From an uncultured Saprospiraceae bacterium (GTDB lineage Bacteria; Bacteroidota; Bacteroidia; Chitinophagales; Saprospiraceae), in contig CALFWI010000293.1 in assembly GCA_937928615.1 (NCBI GenBank), forward strand, positions 1-35,773: 35,773 nt of DNA. The letters run 5' to 3'. This document shows positions 17,939 to 27,468 of the stretch, piece by piece. The notes under the pieces were generated by a model. The model was not told the origin of the DNA and searched no databases. It saw nothing but the letters and a program-made list of their open reading frames with translations. Positions within the stretch are counted from its first letter, which is position 1; every line of letters begins with the position of its first letter. The translations under genes and the position numbers were made by a program.

Positions 17939-18814
17939 TTAAATCCATATCAAAGACTGTTTGTCTAATGCCCTTTTTGTTTTTTCCTTATTCTTACTCA
18001 TTCCCAATAAAAAGCCACCACCACCAGCACCACAAATTTTCAATTTAAAATGGTCACTATTCAGTCCATCTAACCATATCTTTTTAAAATTATCCAAAAT
18101 CATAAAATCAAAGTACCTAAACTGAAATAAACTTAATTCGTGGATGGTCTTAAATAATAAATCCCATTGTCCATGTAAAAAGGTATGAATCGCATCATCT
18201 ACTAAAGGGACTAATTGAGTCTGGCATTTTTTATCATAAAACTCCTCTTTGCATCGCTCTAGAAAGCCATTAATAAAAGGGCTGGCTTCTCTTTTTATTC
18301 GGGTATCTAGTAAAAACAAACCGCTATTATCCGTTTTTTCTTGCGGAAACAATTCAACTTTTTGAATGGTCTCTCCTAAAAGAATCGGATAATTTAAGTA
18401 GGATACTAATGGGTCTGTACCAGAACTAGCTCCATGAAAAAAGCTTTCCATTTCTGCAAATACTTTTTTTAAAGTTAGTAATGTTAAGCTGCTATTTTTC
18501 TTACCAAATTTATCCAGAATTGCCGCACACAAAGCACCAGAACTCCCAACACCATATCCCGTTGGAATATTAGCATCAAAGTATAATCCTTTTGCCAAAT
18601 TTAGCGCAAAAGCATTCGTATCAATCCACTCTGTTAAACCTTGCCTTTCTAAATACTGTTTAAAAGAGGGGAGTTGCTGCTGTAGTGTCTCCGCTACCGT
18701 AGCGTTAGGCTCATATTTCCAAATACCAAAAAAGTCCGCTAGTGGCATAGCAAGGGCTTGCGAGCCTTTTATAACGGTATGTTCTCCAAAAAGTAATATC
18801 TTAGCAGTATACAG
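17939..18814 (-). CDS. GHMP kinase (mevalonate-kinase-like); proposed CTG start
   Basis: In-frame translation upstream of the track ATG gives LYTAKILLFGEHTVIKGSQALA-MPLADFFG, the expected GHMP N-terminus; PTGYGVGSSGALCAA motif; KICGAGGGGFLLG motif. Confidence 0.75.
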   Translation of the reverse strand: MYTAKILLFGEHTVIKGSQALAMPLADFFGIWKYEPNATVAETLQQQLPSFKQYLERQGLTEWIDTNAFALNLAKGLYFDANIPTGYGVGSSGALCAAILDKFGKKNSSLTLLTLKKVFAEMESFFHGASSGTDPLVSYLNYPILLGETIQKVELFPQEKTDNSGLFLLDTRIKREASPFINGFLERCKEEFYDKKCQTQLVPLVDDAIHTFLHGQWDLLFKTIHELSLFQFRYFDFMILDNFKKIWLDGLNSDHFKLKICGAGGGGFLLGMSKNKEKTKRALDKQSLIWI

Positions 18815-18848
18815 GATGACAGGATTTTTATAAGATTAACAAGATAAT
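18809..18848. repeat. Interspersed-type repeat ATACAGGATGACAGGATTTTTATAAGATTAACAAGATAAT
   Basis: Resembles CAGGATGACAGGATT / AAGATTAACAGGATT intergenic motifs recalled from Bacteroidota; abuts the GHMP kinase 5' end. Confidence 0.5.
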
Positions 18849-18860
18849 GTTCAAAATATA

Positions 18861-18880
18861 AAACTTTGCGACTTTGCGTG
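18861..18880. repeat. Interspersed-type repeat AAACTTTGCGACTTTGCGTG
   Basis: Internal direct repeat CTTTGCG..CTTTGCG; resembles a recalled intergenic ACTTTGCGTCTTTGCG family. Confidence 0.5.
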
Positions 18881-18949
18881 TGTAAAATTAATGTATTAAA
18901 TTAAGTGCTGAAATTGTCTACTATATAATAAACAAATAATCTTAGAAAT

Positions 18950-19900
18950 ATGGCAAAAAGAACCATTCCCGTAGTTGATTTATCAAAATTCACGGACGGA
19001 ACTGCGGCAGAAAAAAAAGCCTTTGTAAAAAAATTAGGTAATGCTTTCCATCAAATTGGATTTGTTGGGGTAAAGAATCACGGTGTTTCCCAACAATTAA
19101 TTGATGACTTTTATACCGCATCCAAAGCATTTTTTGGATTGCCTGTCACCGTGAAACAAAATTATGAGAAACCAGAATTAGCAGGACAGAGAGGATATAC
19201 TGCTTTTGGAACAGAACATGCCAAACAATCCAAAGTAGCCGACTTAAAAGAATTTTTTCAAATTGGTCAAACCGTTTCCGATAATCATCCACTCAAAGCA
19301 CAGTATCCAGATAATGTAGCCGTAGCAGAAGAAGCTGATTTTTTGAGATTGGGTGTTGAGTTATATAGAGCTTTTGAAAAATCTGGAGGATATTTATTAG
19401 AAGCCATCGCGATTCACCTAGAACTAGATAGAAATTATTTTACAGACCATATAACAGAAGGAAATAGCATTCTTCGAGCGATTCACTATCCGCCTATTCG
19501 ACAAGCTCCAAAATCTGCTATTCGGGCTGAACAACATGAAGACATTAACTTAATCACGCTTTTAGTCGGCGCTTCTGCTGGTGGTTTACAGTTATTAAAT
19601 ATGGAGAATGAGTGGATGCCGATTACGCCAGAAGAAGACGAGATTGTGATTAATGTAGGCGATATGCTACAACGCTTAACCAATGATTATTTAAAATCTA
19701 CGACGCATAGAGTCGTGAATCCACCAAAAGCAGAATGGCATAAGCCAAGATTATCTATTCCTTTTTTCTTACATCCTAAAAGTAATATGGATTTGACCTG
19801 TTTGGATAAATGTGTGACAACAGCCACCCCAAATTATCCACCAACTACCGCAGGGGAATATTTAGACGAACGGCTAAGAGAGATTGGACTAAAAAAATAA
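18950..19900 (+). CDS. Isopenicillin-N-synthase-like 2-oxoglutarate/Fe(II) oxygenase
   Basis: IPVVDLSKF, QIGFVGVKNHGVSQQLIDDFY, QRGYTAFGTEHAK, RAEQHEDINLITLLVG, INVGDMLQRLTNDYLKSTTHRVVNP. Confidence 0.88.
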   Translation: MAKRTIPVVDLSKFTDGTAAEKKAFVKKLGNAFHQIGFVGVKNHGVSQQLIDDFYTASKAFFGLPVTVKQNYEKPELAGQRGYTAFGTEHAKQSKVADLKEFFQIGQTVSDNHPLKAQYPDNVAVAEEADFLRLGVELYRAFEKSGGYLLEAIAIHLELDRNYFTDHITEGNSILRAIHYPPIRQAPKSAIRAEQHEDINLITLLVGASAGGLQLLNMENEWMPITPEEDEIVINVGDMLQRLTNDYLKSTTHRVVNPPKAEWHKPRLSIPFFLHPKSNMDLTCLDKCVTTATPNYPPTTAGEYLDERLREIGLKK

Positions 19901-19971
19901 GCTGTTTGAGGACTAAAAATGAGCTTACGTCAAAAAATGAATAGAAAGTATAATTGCGATTTAAAAAATCG

Positions 19972-19979
19972 TAACTTTG
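19972..19979 (+). promoter_or_regulatory. Bacteroidota-type -7 box TAACTTTG upstream of tatA
   Basis: Exact TAnnTTTG match 76 bp before the start codon. Confidence 0.5.
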
Positions 19980-20054
19980 TAATAGTGATTCACGAAAAGA
20001 AACGCTGTTCATTTTGAGTACAGCAAATCTATAAACAGTTAAAATCAATTTATT

Positions 20055-20270
20055 ATGGAAAATATATTCCTATTTGGATTGCCAGGCGGTACAGAGATTT
20101 TTGTCATTCTTTTTATTGTCTTATTATTATTTGGTGGCAAAAAAATTCCTGAACTAATGCGAGGTATTGGCAAAGGAATTAAGGAATTTAATAATGCCAA
20201 AGCAACGATTGAAACAGAGATAAAAGAAGGTATGAAAGAAACAGAAAAGAAGGAACTAAAAAATGACTAG
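20055..20270 (+). CDS. tatA: Sec-independent protein translocase subunit TatA/E
   Basis: 71 aa; [37 protein letters not shown]. Confidence 0.93.
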   Translation: MENIFLFGLPGGTEIFVILFIVLLLFGGKKIPELMRGIGKGIKEFNNAKATIETEIKEGMKETEKKELKND

Positions 20271-20296
20271 TTGCCATTCTCTAAACTAAATTGACT

Positions 20297-20332
20297 AAAA
20301 GGCGAATAGGTGTTGACATCTATTCGCCTTTT
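20297..20332. terminator. Bidirectional hairpin terminator between tatA and flippase, overlapping the flippase stop codon
   Basis: AAAAGGCGAATAG (20297-20309) / CTATTCGCCTTTT (20320-20332), 13-bp perfect stem. Confidence 0.85.
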
Positions 20333-21768
20333 GCTTTTACTAAATCTAAGAAAGCGGCTACTTTTAATAAGTTTAATAAAAATCCTATCCCTACCCCTAC
20401 CAATAAAACGATGATAAAACCAAAGAACCAAGGAAGACTACTATACGTTATAACTAGGAAACTAATTAGTGCTAACAAAAACCCCAATAATAAAAACCGA
20501 CCAATTAAACCAAAATCTGTTTTTAATTGGAACGCTTTTTTAGCAATAAAAATCTGACTAATTAAAGCAAATCCTTGCGTAAAAAAAGTAGCCCAAGCTG
20601 CTCCTAAAGCCCCATATTTAGGAATTAATGCATAATTAAGTCCAACATTTAATAGAACCGCTACTATAAAAACTCGATTCATTTCGGTTAAACTATTATT
20701 CGCTGCTAATAAGGTACTGTAGATATAACCTGTACTAACAATCATAAAAGTCCCCATTAAAACGCCTAGAATATCGGCACTATATACACTTGCATCCTCA
20801 TAAAGTAAAAACATAATTTCTTTCCTAAAAAAACAAGTCGTTACGGCAAGTATAATTGCTCCACAAAGCAGCATTTGTAAACTGAATCTTAATAAAGGAC
20901 GGATAGACTGATTTTCCTTCAGCAAACGGGCAGACATCGGTAATAATAAGCCCGCAAATAATATCCCTAAAACGTTAACCGCATCTAATAGCCGATAAGC
21001 CGATGCGTAAATCCCCGCCTCTTTTTCCCCATCGACCAACATTCTTTCAATCATCACAAAATCAATTCTGGTATAAATAGTCATTAAGAAAATGGCTAAA
21101 GCAAAAGGATAACTTTTCTTTAAAATCAGCCATAAAAAGGCTGGATTAAACCTTAATTGAAAATAAGGTAATTTATTAAAAACAAGACTTCCTGCTACGA
21201 TGGCAGTCAATAAGAGCGAACTGGATTGGGCATAAACAAACCACTCAATCTGAAAAGGGGTCGTGATAAAATTACTAAATAATAAAAAACTACAAATGAT
21301 AATTAATAGGAGCCTATCTAGAATAGTCAATAAACTATCTGTTCGATAAAAGCCCAATCCTGAAATATTTGAACGAAAAAAGGCTATCGCAGACATTAAG
21401 ATTTGATTAAAAATGAAAAAGAATAGCAAATGAAATTGCCGACTCCCGTAACCAATCAGAAATGCTACTATAATCGTTAATAACGCATATATAATCCCTA
21501 AGCCCAGTTTTAAAACCAGCATATTGGGAAAGTATTTAGGCAATAACTGGTGGTGCTGTGCTATATTTCGATTATTAAAATTCTGTAGCCCAAAATCATT
21601 AATGATCTGTAGTAAAAAAGTAAAACTAAATAAGGTCGCATATAACCCATAATCTTCTAAGCCGACTCGATTTTGTACCGTTCGGTCAATCCCAAAAATA
21701 TAGAAAGGTTTTATCAATAAATTGATGGAGAGGAGAAAGAGGATGTTTAGGAGAAATTCTCTTTTCAT
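20320..21768 (-). CDS. Polysaccharide/oligosaccharide flippase (Wzx/MATE-like)
   Basis: Multi-TM, about 483 aa; MKREFLLNILFLLSINLLIKPFYIFGIDRTVQNRVGLEDYGLYATLFSFTFLLQIINDFGLQ; start moved from 21801 to 21768. Confidence 0.8.
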   Translation of the reverse strand: MKREFLLNILFLLSINLLIKPFYIFGIDRTVQNRVGLEDYGLYATLFSFTFLLQIINDFGLQNFNNRNIAQHHQLLPKYFPNMLVLKLGLGIIYALLTIIVAFLIGYGSRQFHLLFFFIFNQILMSAIAFFRSNISGLGFYRTDSLLTILDRLLLIIICSFLLFSNFITTPFQIEWFVYAQSSSLLLTAIVAGSLVFNKLPYFQLRFNPAFLWLILKKSYPFALAIFLMTIYTRIDFVMIERMLVDGEKEAGIYASAYRLLDAVNVLGILFAGLLLPMSARLLKENQSIRPLLRFSLQMLLCGAIILAVTTCFFRKEIMFLLYEDASVYSADILGVLMGTFMIVSTGYIYSTLLAANNSLTEMNRVFIVAVLLNVGLNYALIPKYGALGAAWATFFTQGFALISQIFIAKKAFQLKTDFGLIGRFLLLGFLLALISFLVITYSSLPWFFGFIIVLLVGVGIGFLLNLLKVAAFLDLVKAKGE

Positions 21769-21783
21769 AATAGACCAAAAACA

Positions 21784-21813
21784 AAACCCATTGTAAATCA
21801 ATACAATGGGTTT
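21784..21813 (-). terminator. Rho-independent terminator of tRNA-Cys
   Basis: AAACCCATTGTA / TACAATGGGTTT 12-bp perfect stem, 6-nt loop, then T-rich tract on minus strand. Confidence 0.85.
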
Positions 21814-21821
21814 CTAGTTTG

Positions 21822-21892
21822 AGGTCGGACGCGGATTCGAACCGCGGTAGCAGGTTTTGCAGACCTGAGCCTAGCCGCTCGGCCACCCGACC
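21822..21892 (-). tRNA. tRNA-Cys (GCA)
   Basis: Minus strand GGTCGGGTGGCCGAGCGGCTAGGCTCAGGTCTGCAAAACCTGCTACCGCGGTTCGAATCCGCGTCCGACCT; acceptor, anticodon (CTGCAAA) and GTTCGAATC T-loop visible. Confidence 0.95.
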
Positions 21893-22014
21893 CTGATACT
21901 TTTAAAATTTAGCTTTAAAATCGCTTTCTTTTAAAACGACCGCAAAGATAAATTATTTTTTAAAACATTCACGTATTTTAACGAATAAAATAGTAAATAG
22001 TTTCATTTCGCTGG

Positions 22015-22022
22015 TATCTTTG
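22015..22022 (+). promoter_or_regulatory. Bacteroidota-type -7 box TATCTTTG
   Basis: Exact TAnnTTTG match 37 bp before lipoprotein start 22060. Confidence 0.5.
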
Positions 22023-22059
22023 TATTTTATTATTGACTTCGAAATTCATTAATTCAAAT

Positions 22060-22761
22060 ATGCCAACTACTAAAAATAGCGATACGCTTTTGCTTGCTTT
22101 TATCTTACTAATTTCCTTGTGTTTTAGTTGCAATTTTAGCCAAAAAGAAACAACTAAAAAAAATATTTTACAAGTTGATTATTATGTAAGGTACTTGCAA
22201 GCTGATAAACAATTTAAAGTCAATATAAGTTTTACAGAGATAGACTCCACTAAAAAAATAATGCCTAGAAAAATGGAAGAGGTCTTATTTGCCAATAAGG
22301 TACTAAATGGAAAAAAAATTGGTAATCAATACCGTTATCAATTAGCAACACAAATGCCCTTTTCCGAAAATTACGGACTGACCTATAGACTAAACCAAAC
22401 AGAAATAGATAGTCTGGCTATTCCAATACAAGCAATGAGCGATTTTTCTATTAAAAAAGGGAAGGTGAGTAAAACGGCAGGCACAAATTTAATGTTTGTA
22501 GGAGACGAACAATCTAGCAAGGAAACACTCGTACTTTTATTTAGTGATGTTAATAATAAGACTGCTACTATTAAAATTGGGAATCACTCCCAAAATGCTC
22601 CCATCATTATTCTTCCTGAACAAGTACGTCACCTTGCTGTAGGAAAAGGCAAGGTTTACCTCGTAAAAAAACAAACTGTCCAAACAGCATCAAAGAATCT
22701 TGCATTAACAGGTTTAACAGAATATTATTCAGCTGTTAAGGAAATAGAAATAATCGAGTAG
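22060..22761 (+). CDS. Hypothetical lipoprotein
   Basis: MPTTKNSDTLLLAFILLISLCFSCNFSQKE; start moved from 22033. Confidence 0.7.
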   Translation: MPTTKNSDTLLLAFILLISLCFSCNFSQKETTKKNILQVDYYVRYLQADKQFKVNISFTEIDSTKKIMPRKMEEVLFANKVLNGKKIGNQYRYQLATQMPFSENYGLTYRLNQTEIDSLAIPIQAMSDFSIKKGKVSKTAGTNLMFVGDEQSSKETLVLLFSDVNNKTATIKIGNHSQNAPIIILPEQVRHLAVGKGKVYLVKKQTVQTASKNLALTGLTEYYSAVKEIEIIE

Positions 22762-22775
22762 TATCCTCTTTTTTG

Positions 22776-24647
22776 TTAAGGCTTAGTTTGGTCGACTAAA
22801 TTAGCCGTCAGCATTCGCTCTTCTAAATATTGTCTTTTTTTGCTTCTGATACTATCTTTTAAATATTTTTCAATCACTAAACTAGCAATAGGCGCAGCAT
22901 ATGTACCGCCAAAACCACCATTTTCTATATAAACGGCTACGGCAATCTTAGGGTCGTCCTTAGGCGCAAAAGCAAAGAAAATAGAATGATCTTTTCCTGC
23001 ATTTTGAGAAGTTCCCGTTTTGCCACAAACGGAGACATCTTCAATGTAAGCTTGTTTAGCGGTGCCTGCTAATACGACCTGTTCCATTCCATTAATAATT
23101 GGTTGAAAATGTGTTTGATTAACAGAGACTTGTTGTATTTTTTGATATTTAGGATTGGTTCTTATCATCGTACTATCTTCTTCTACAAAACCTTTTGCTA
23201 AATGTGGCAAAATATAACGTCCTTTATTCCCTATGATTGCAGCAAGGTTTGCCATCTGCAAAGTGGTCATTTCAACTTCTCCTTGACCGATACCTACAGA
23301 CATAATCTTCCCAGAATTCCATCCCCCGTCATTTTTATAAATCTTATCGTAATACTTTGGCCTAGGATTATTGCCTTGTTTTTCTCTGGGATAATCAATT
23401 TCTAAAGGTTTACCAATACCAAATTCAGTTAAATAATCATTAAAAACCGATAATCCTTTTTGAGGAATAGACTCTCCATATTGGTCTACTATATCTCTAA
23501 ATGTTCTAAAGAAATAAGAATTACAAGAATGTTTAATCGCCTTCGTCATATCCACCTGCCATTCATGATTGTGGCAGCCAAATTTTCTAGAATTCGCTTT
23601 TCCCGGTTGGTAATAACCTTTACAAGTTACTTTATCATCTAACGCTACAATTTCTTCTTCTAGGGCAATTAAACCAACAATGGTTTTAAAAATAGACCCC
23701 GGAGGATATTTTGCCATAACGGATCTATCGAAAAAGGGTTCTAAAGTATCCCTTTCTAAAGCTTTATAATTACTCCCCCTGCCTGGACCAATGACTAAAA
23801 GATTGGGATTATAGGTCGGGGCACTTAGCATCGTTAGAATTTCGCCCGTCGCAGGTTCTATAGCCACAATACTACCCCGCTTATTCTTCATTAACTCCTC
23901 AGCGTAGACTTGTAAGTCTATATCTAAAGAGGTGATTAAATTTTTTCCAGACACTGCTGATATATCTGATGCTCCATTATCATAGGCTTCTACTTCTCGA
24001 CCAAATTTATCTTTAAGCATTAATTTTACGCCTTTCTTGCCTCGCAATTCTCGTTCGTATTGGTATTCTAAGCCACTTTGTCCAACGTAATCTCCTAAGG
24101 AATAAACATCCTTAGACGCTTCTATTTGTTTTCGATTTACTTCTCCTAGATACCCTAAAACATGCGCTGCATTGGGATAAGGATACCCTCTTACATTTCT
24201 TAATCTAGTAAAAAAACCAGGGAATTCGTAAAGGTGTTCTTGAATTTGAGTATATCGTCTAGCAGATATTTTATCTAAAAAAACAAAGGGCTTTCTTTTG
24301 GAGTAACGCCCACTTCGCCAGTTTTTATTTAACTTTTTGAGAAAAGTCGGTTTATCTATGCCTAAAAGCTGACAAAACTTAACAGTATCCATTTCAGGAT
24401 TTACCTGTTTATAAGTAACCATTAAATCGTACATGGCATTATTATAAACAATTATTTTTCCATTTCTATCTGCTATAAAACCTCTAGAAGGGTAGGTCGT
24501 TATTTCGTCAACTGCAATATTTTTTCCTTTGACTCGGTAGGTATCATCTATTAATTGTAAATGTGCTGCTTTGCCCATCAACACTAAAGTGCCAATTAGA
24601 AAGACTGCCAAAATACTTTGATAACGATTATTGAAGCGATCACTCAT
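22776..24647 (-). CDS. mrdA: Penicillin-binding protein 2 (transpeptidase)
   Basis: YPSRGFIADRNGKIIVYN, GQSGLEYQYERELRGKKG, KYPPGSIFK (SxxK), KHSCNSYFF (SxN), CGKTGTSQN (KTG). Confidence 0.95.
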   Translation of the reverse strand: MSDRFNNRYQSILAVFLIGTLVLMGKAAHLQLIDDTYRVKGKNIAVDEITTYPSRGFIADRNGKIIVYNNAMYDLMVTYKQVNPEMDTVKFCQLLGIDKPTFLKKLNKNWRSGRYSKRKPFVFLDKISARRYTQIQEHLYEFPGFFTRLRNVRGYPYPNAAHVLGYLGEVNRKQIEASKDVYSLGDYVGQSGLEYQYERELRGKKGVKLMLKDKFGREVEAYDNGASDISAVSGKNLITSLDIDLQVYAEELMKNKRGSIVAIEPATGEILTMLSAPTYNPNLLVIGPGRGSNYKALERDTLEPFFDRSVMAKYPPGSIFKTIVGLIALEEEIVALDDKVTCKGYYQPGKANSRKFGCHNHEWQVDMTKAIKHSCNSYFFRTFRDIVDQYGESIPQKGLSVFNDYLTEFGIGKPLEIDYPREKQGNNPRPKYYDKIYKNDGGWNSGKIMSVGIGQGEVEMTTLQMANLAAIIGNKGRYILPHLAKGFVEEDSTMIRTNPKYQKIQQVSVNQTHFQPIINGMEQVVLAGTAKQAYIEDVSVCGKTGTSQNAGKDHSIFFAFAPKDDPKIAVAVYIENGGFGGTYAAPIASLVIEKYLKDSIRSKKRQYLEERMLTANLVDQTKP

Positions 24648-24684
24648 GATGGGTCATTTTTAATTGCTTATTTTTAGTCGTTTA

Positions 24685-25206
24685 TTAAACGCTTGGTCGA
24701 GCAATTATCATATACATTATCATTAGGAATAAGGAAAATATAAAACTCGCAATGGTTCTGCCTATGATTTCTATAATATAAATTGGTGTAAAAATCTCTA
24801 ATACAAAATAAACCAATAAATGAATAAAGAGTAAGATGCCTGCGTATTTTAAAAACCAAGGAAGGCCATAGCTTTTGACGGTTAATCCTAAACTGACATT
24901 ATAACCTTCTCTGGGTTCAAGAATAGCTAGAACCAAAGGCCGCAAAATAGCAGTAACCAAACAAGCAGCTGTATGAACGCCAGGAGAATTATACGCACCA
25001 TCAACTAACATACCTAAACCAAAACCTATTAGGACTAAAGCAATTTTAGATATTCTAAGTGGAAGTAATAATAAAAATAAAGGGTAAATGAAAAGAGAGA
25101 TGTAATTAAAAAATGTGCCACCTAACTTAGCTTGCTGTAATACAACACCTTGTACTAGTACAAAAAAGAATAATCTTAATATATTTTGAGTAATTACATT
25201 ATTCAT
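24685..25206 (-). CDS. mreD: Rod shape-determining protein MreD
   Basis: Multi-TM 173 aa between mreC and PBP2. Confidence 0.85.
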   Translation of the reverse strand: MNNVITQNILRLFFFVLVQGVVLQQAKLGGTFFNYISLFIYPLFLLLLPLRISKIALVLIGFGLGMLVDGAYNSPGVHTAACLVTAILRPLVLAILEPREGYNVSLGLTVKSYGLPWFLKYAGILLFIHLLVYFVLEIFTPIYIIEIIGRTIASFIFSLFLMIMYMIIARPSV

Positions 25207-25252
25207 TAAACCGGTCCAATTAACTTTTTTATGAAACTTAGATTAATAGTGA

Positions 25253-25320
25253 GGCGAAAATAAAGGGTACAACTTTTTTAAGTCGAAACTTTATTTTGCT
25301 ATTGCCCTTATTTATTCGCC
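25253..25320 (-). other. Intercistronic stem-loop between mreC and mreD
   Basis: GGCGAAAATAAAGGG (25253-25267) pairs with CCCTTATTTATTCGCC (25305-25320), one bulge; the mreC stop codon lies in the stem. Confidence 0.7.
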
Positions 25321-26136
25321 TTTTACTTTCTGCTCTAATTCCAGTTGTTGGGCTTGTTTGAGATTTTTTACAATTTCTACCTGCCTCAATGCACCAAAAT
25401 CATTACTTAGCCGAACTTTTATATCATGGAAATTATTGCCACTTGGCAATTCTGTTGCTTCTATGGTTCCTATCATTAGCCCAGGTGGGAAGTGAGTGGA
25501 ATACCCGCTGGTCACAATGGTATCCCCTACTACTACTGTATTATGTTTCTCAATCGAACCTAAGTTCACTATTTGAGGATTAGTACCTATCCATCTTAAC
25601 TCTCCAAAAGCTCCCGTCCGTTTAATCATTGCGGAAATGAACGTACGTCTATGTAATAAAGAATTGACCGCTGCATAATCGTTACGGACGTCTCTGATAA
25701 TACCCACAATCCCATTTTTACTAATCACGCCCATATCTTTTTGCACACCATCTTTTATTCCTTTATTGAGCGTCAGGTAATTATTAGGCCTATCAGTAGT
25801 ATTACTAACAATTCTGGCTGTTAATAATTCATATTGATTGTTTAGCTTAGTGAGGCTATCTTTTTCGAAGATGGGACTTAATTCGTAATTAATTAATTTT
25901 TCTTTGAGTTTAGCATTTTCAAATGCCAATTCATCCATATTATCTTGTAGGGAAAGATAATTGGTCCAATCATTCCATTTCTCAGAAGAATAACCCCAGA
26001 AGATATTAGCAGAGTTTGCCCAAATATCTCTTTGTTTTCTATTATAATTGACAATGAGGTATAAGCAGAATATCTCTAGGATGACAAATAAAATGAAATG
26101 CCCAAACCGTAAGAAAAGGAGTACAAGATTGCGCAT
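25312..26136 (-). CDS. mreC: Rod shape-determining protein MreC
   Basis: TM N-terminus; NYLTLNKGIKDGVQKDMGVISKNGIVGIIRDV, VVVGDTIVTSGYSTHFPPGLMIGTI. Confidence 0.93.
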   Translation of the reverse strand: MRNLVLLFLRFGHFILFVILEIFCLYLIVNYNRKQRDIWANSANIFWGYSSEKWNDWTNYLSLQDNMDELAFENAKLKEKLINYELSPIFEKDSLTKLNNQYELLTARIVSNTTDRPNNYLTLNKGIKDGVQKDMGVISKNGIVGIIRDVRNDYAAVNSLLHRRTFISAMIKRTGAFGELRWIGTNPQIVNLGSIEKHNTVVVGDTIVTSGYSTHFPPGLMIGTIEATELPSGNNFHDIKVRLSNDFGALRQVEIVKNLKQAQQLELEQKVKGE

Positions 26137-26206
26137 GAACTGGTGGTAATTTGAAGACTTTGATAAATTCCTTTATTACAAAAAGAATTTATCAAAGCGT
26201 CATCAT

Positions 26207-27238
26207 TTAGACGGATTTTCTATCAATAAGGAAAGAATAAGTATCAGTATTTTGTAAAGCTTTACTTGTTCCTCGTACTACTGCTTTTAAAGGATCATCA
26301 GCAATATGCACAGGCAATTTTGTTTTTTGGCTAATCCGCTTATCCAATCCCCTTAGTAACGCACCACCTCCAGTCAAATAAAGACCTGTCGAATAAATAT
26401 CCGATGCTAATTCTGGTGGGGTTGTCTCCAAAGCTTTTAGAACAGCTTCCTCTATCTTTAAAATAGACTTATCTAAAGCATGTGCAATTTCTTGATAATT
26501 AATCAAAATTTGCTTCGGAATCCCTGTCATTAAATCCCTACCATTCACCGCGAAATCTGCAGGTGGATTTTCCAATTCTGGCAAAGCCGACCCTACATGA
26601 ATTTTAATTTGCTCAGAAGTTCGTTCTCCAATTAAAATATTATGCTGCCGCTTCATGTAGTTCGTAATGTCACTGGTCAATTCATCTCCCGCAATTCGAA
26701 TAGATTGATCACAAACAATACCAGAAAGTGCTATGACTGCAATTTCCGTCGTTCCACCTCCTATGTCAATTATCATATTGCCAATTGGTTCTTCTACATC
26801 CAAACCAATTCCTAAAGCCGCAGCCATCGGTTCATGAATCAAATAAGTTTCCTTAGAATCCACATGATCCGCAGAATCAAAAACGGCTCTTTTTTCTACC
26901 TCTGTAATACCAGAAGGAATACAGATAACCATTTTCATATGAGAGAAGAATCTTTTCTTATTTCCTATAATGCCAATCAAGCCTTCAATCATACTTTCCG
27001 CAGCCTGAAAATCAGCAATGACCCCATCTTTCAATGGTCGAATCGTTTTTATATTTTCGTGCGTCTTTTCGTGCATCTGCATGGCTCGATGTCCTACTGC
27101 AATTGTCTCTCCCGTCTTCCTATTTATTGCAACAATAGACGGCTCATTGACCACTACTTCTCCGTTCTCTATAATCAAGGTATTTGCGGTACCGAGATCA
27201 ATAGCTAACTCTTGTCTAAAAAAATTAAATAAGCCCAT
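26207..27238 (-). CDS. mreB: Rod shape-determining protein MreB
   Basis: ELAIDLGTANTLI, EPSIVAINRKTGETIAVGHRAMQMHEKTHENIKTIRPLKDGVIADF, MIIDIGGGTTEIAVI, YLTGGGALLRGLD. Confidence 0.97.
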   Translation of the reverse strand: MGLFNFFRQELAIDLGTANTLIIENGEVVVNEPSIVAINRKTGETIAVGHRAMQMHEKTHENIKTIRPLKDGVIADFQAAESMIEGLIGIIGNKKRFFSHMKMVICIPSGITEVEKRAVFDSADHVDSKETYLIHEPMAAALGIGLDVEEPIGNMIIDIGGGTTEIAVIALSGIVCDQSIRIAGDELTSDITNYMKRQHNILIGERTSEQIKIHVGSALPELENPPADFAVNGRDLMTGIPKQILINYQEIAHALDKSILKIEEAVLKALETTPPELASDIYSTGLYLTGGGALLRGLDKRISQKTKLPVHIADDPLKAVVRGTSKALQNTDTYSFLIDRKSV

Positions 27239-27297
27239 TTATATATTTGAGTAAATCTTTTTTATGAATCGGTTCTAGTCCGTTAAAATTTATTGCT

Positions 27298-27327
27298 CAA
27301 AGTTATCAAATTATATTCACAATTCAA
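27298..27327 (-). promoter_or_regulatory. Bacteroidota sigma-A-type promoter for the mre operon
   Basis: Minus strand TTG-N19-TAACTTTG, 60 bp upstream of mreB. Confidence 0.75.
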
Positions 27328-27468
27328 TGCTTTGGCTAAAACTTACTGCTTTATTAAAAAAATTGGCCTTTTTTGTACAAAAATGCGCTGTTAGATATAA
27401 AGAAAAATAAATGTATTTTGACAAAATAAGCTTACCTTCGAGCCTTATTTTTAATTAGTTATCCTGTT

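Noticed and set aside
26834-27254. Plus-strand ORFs (124 and 78 aa) inside mreB
   Set aside because: Antisense to highly conserved mreB.
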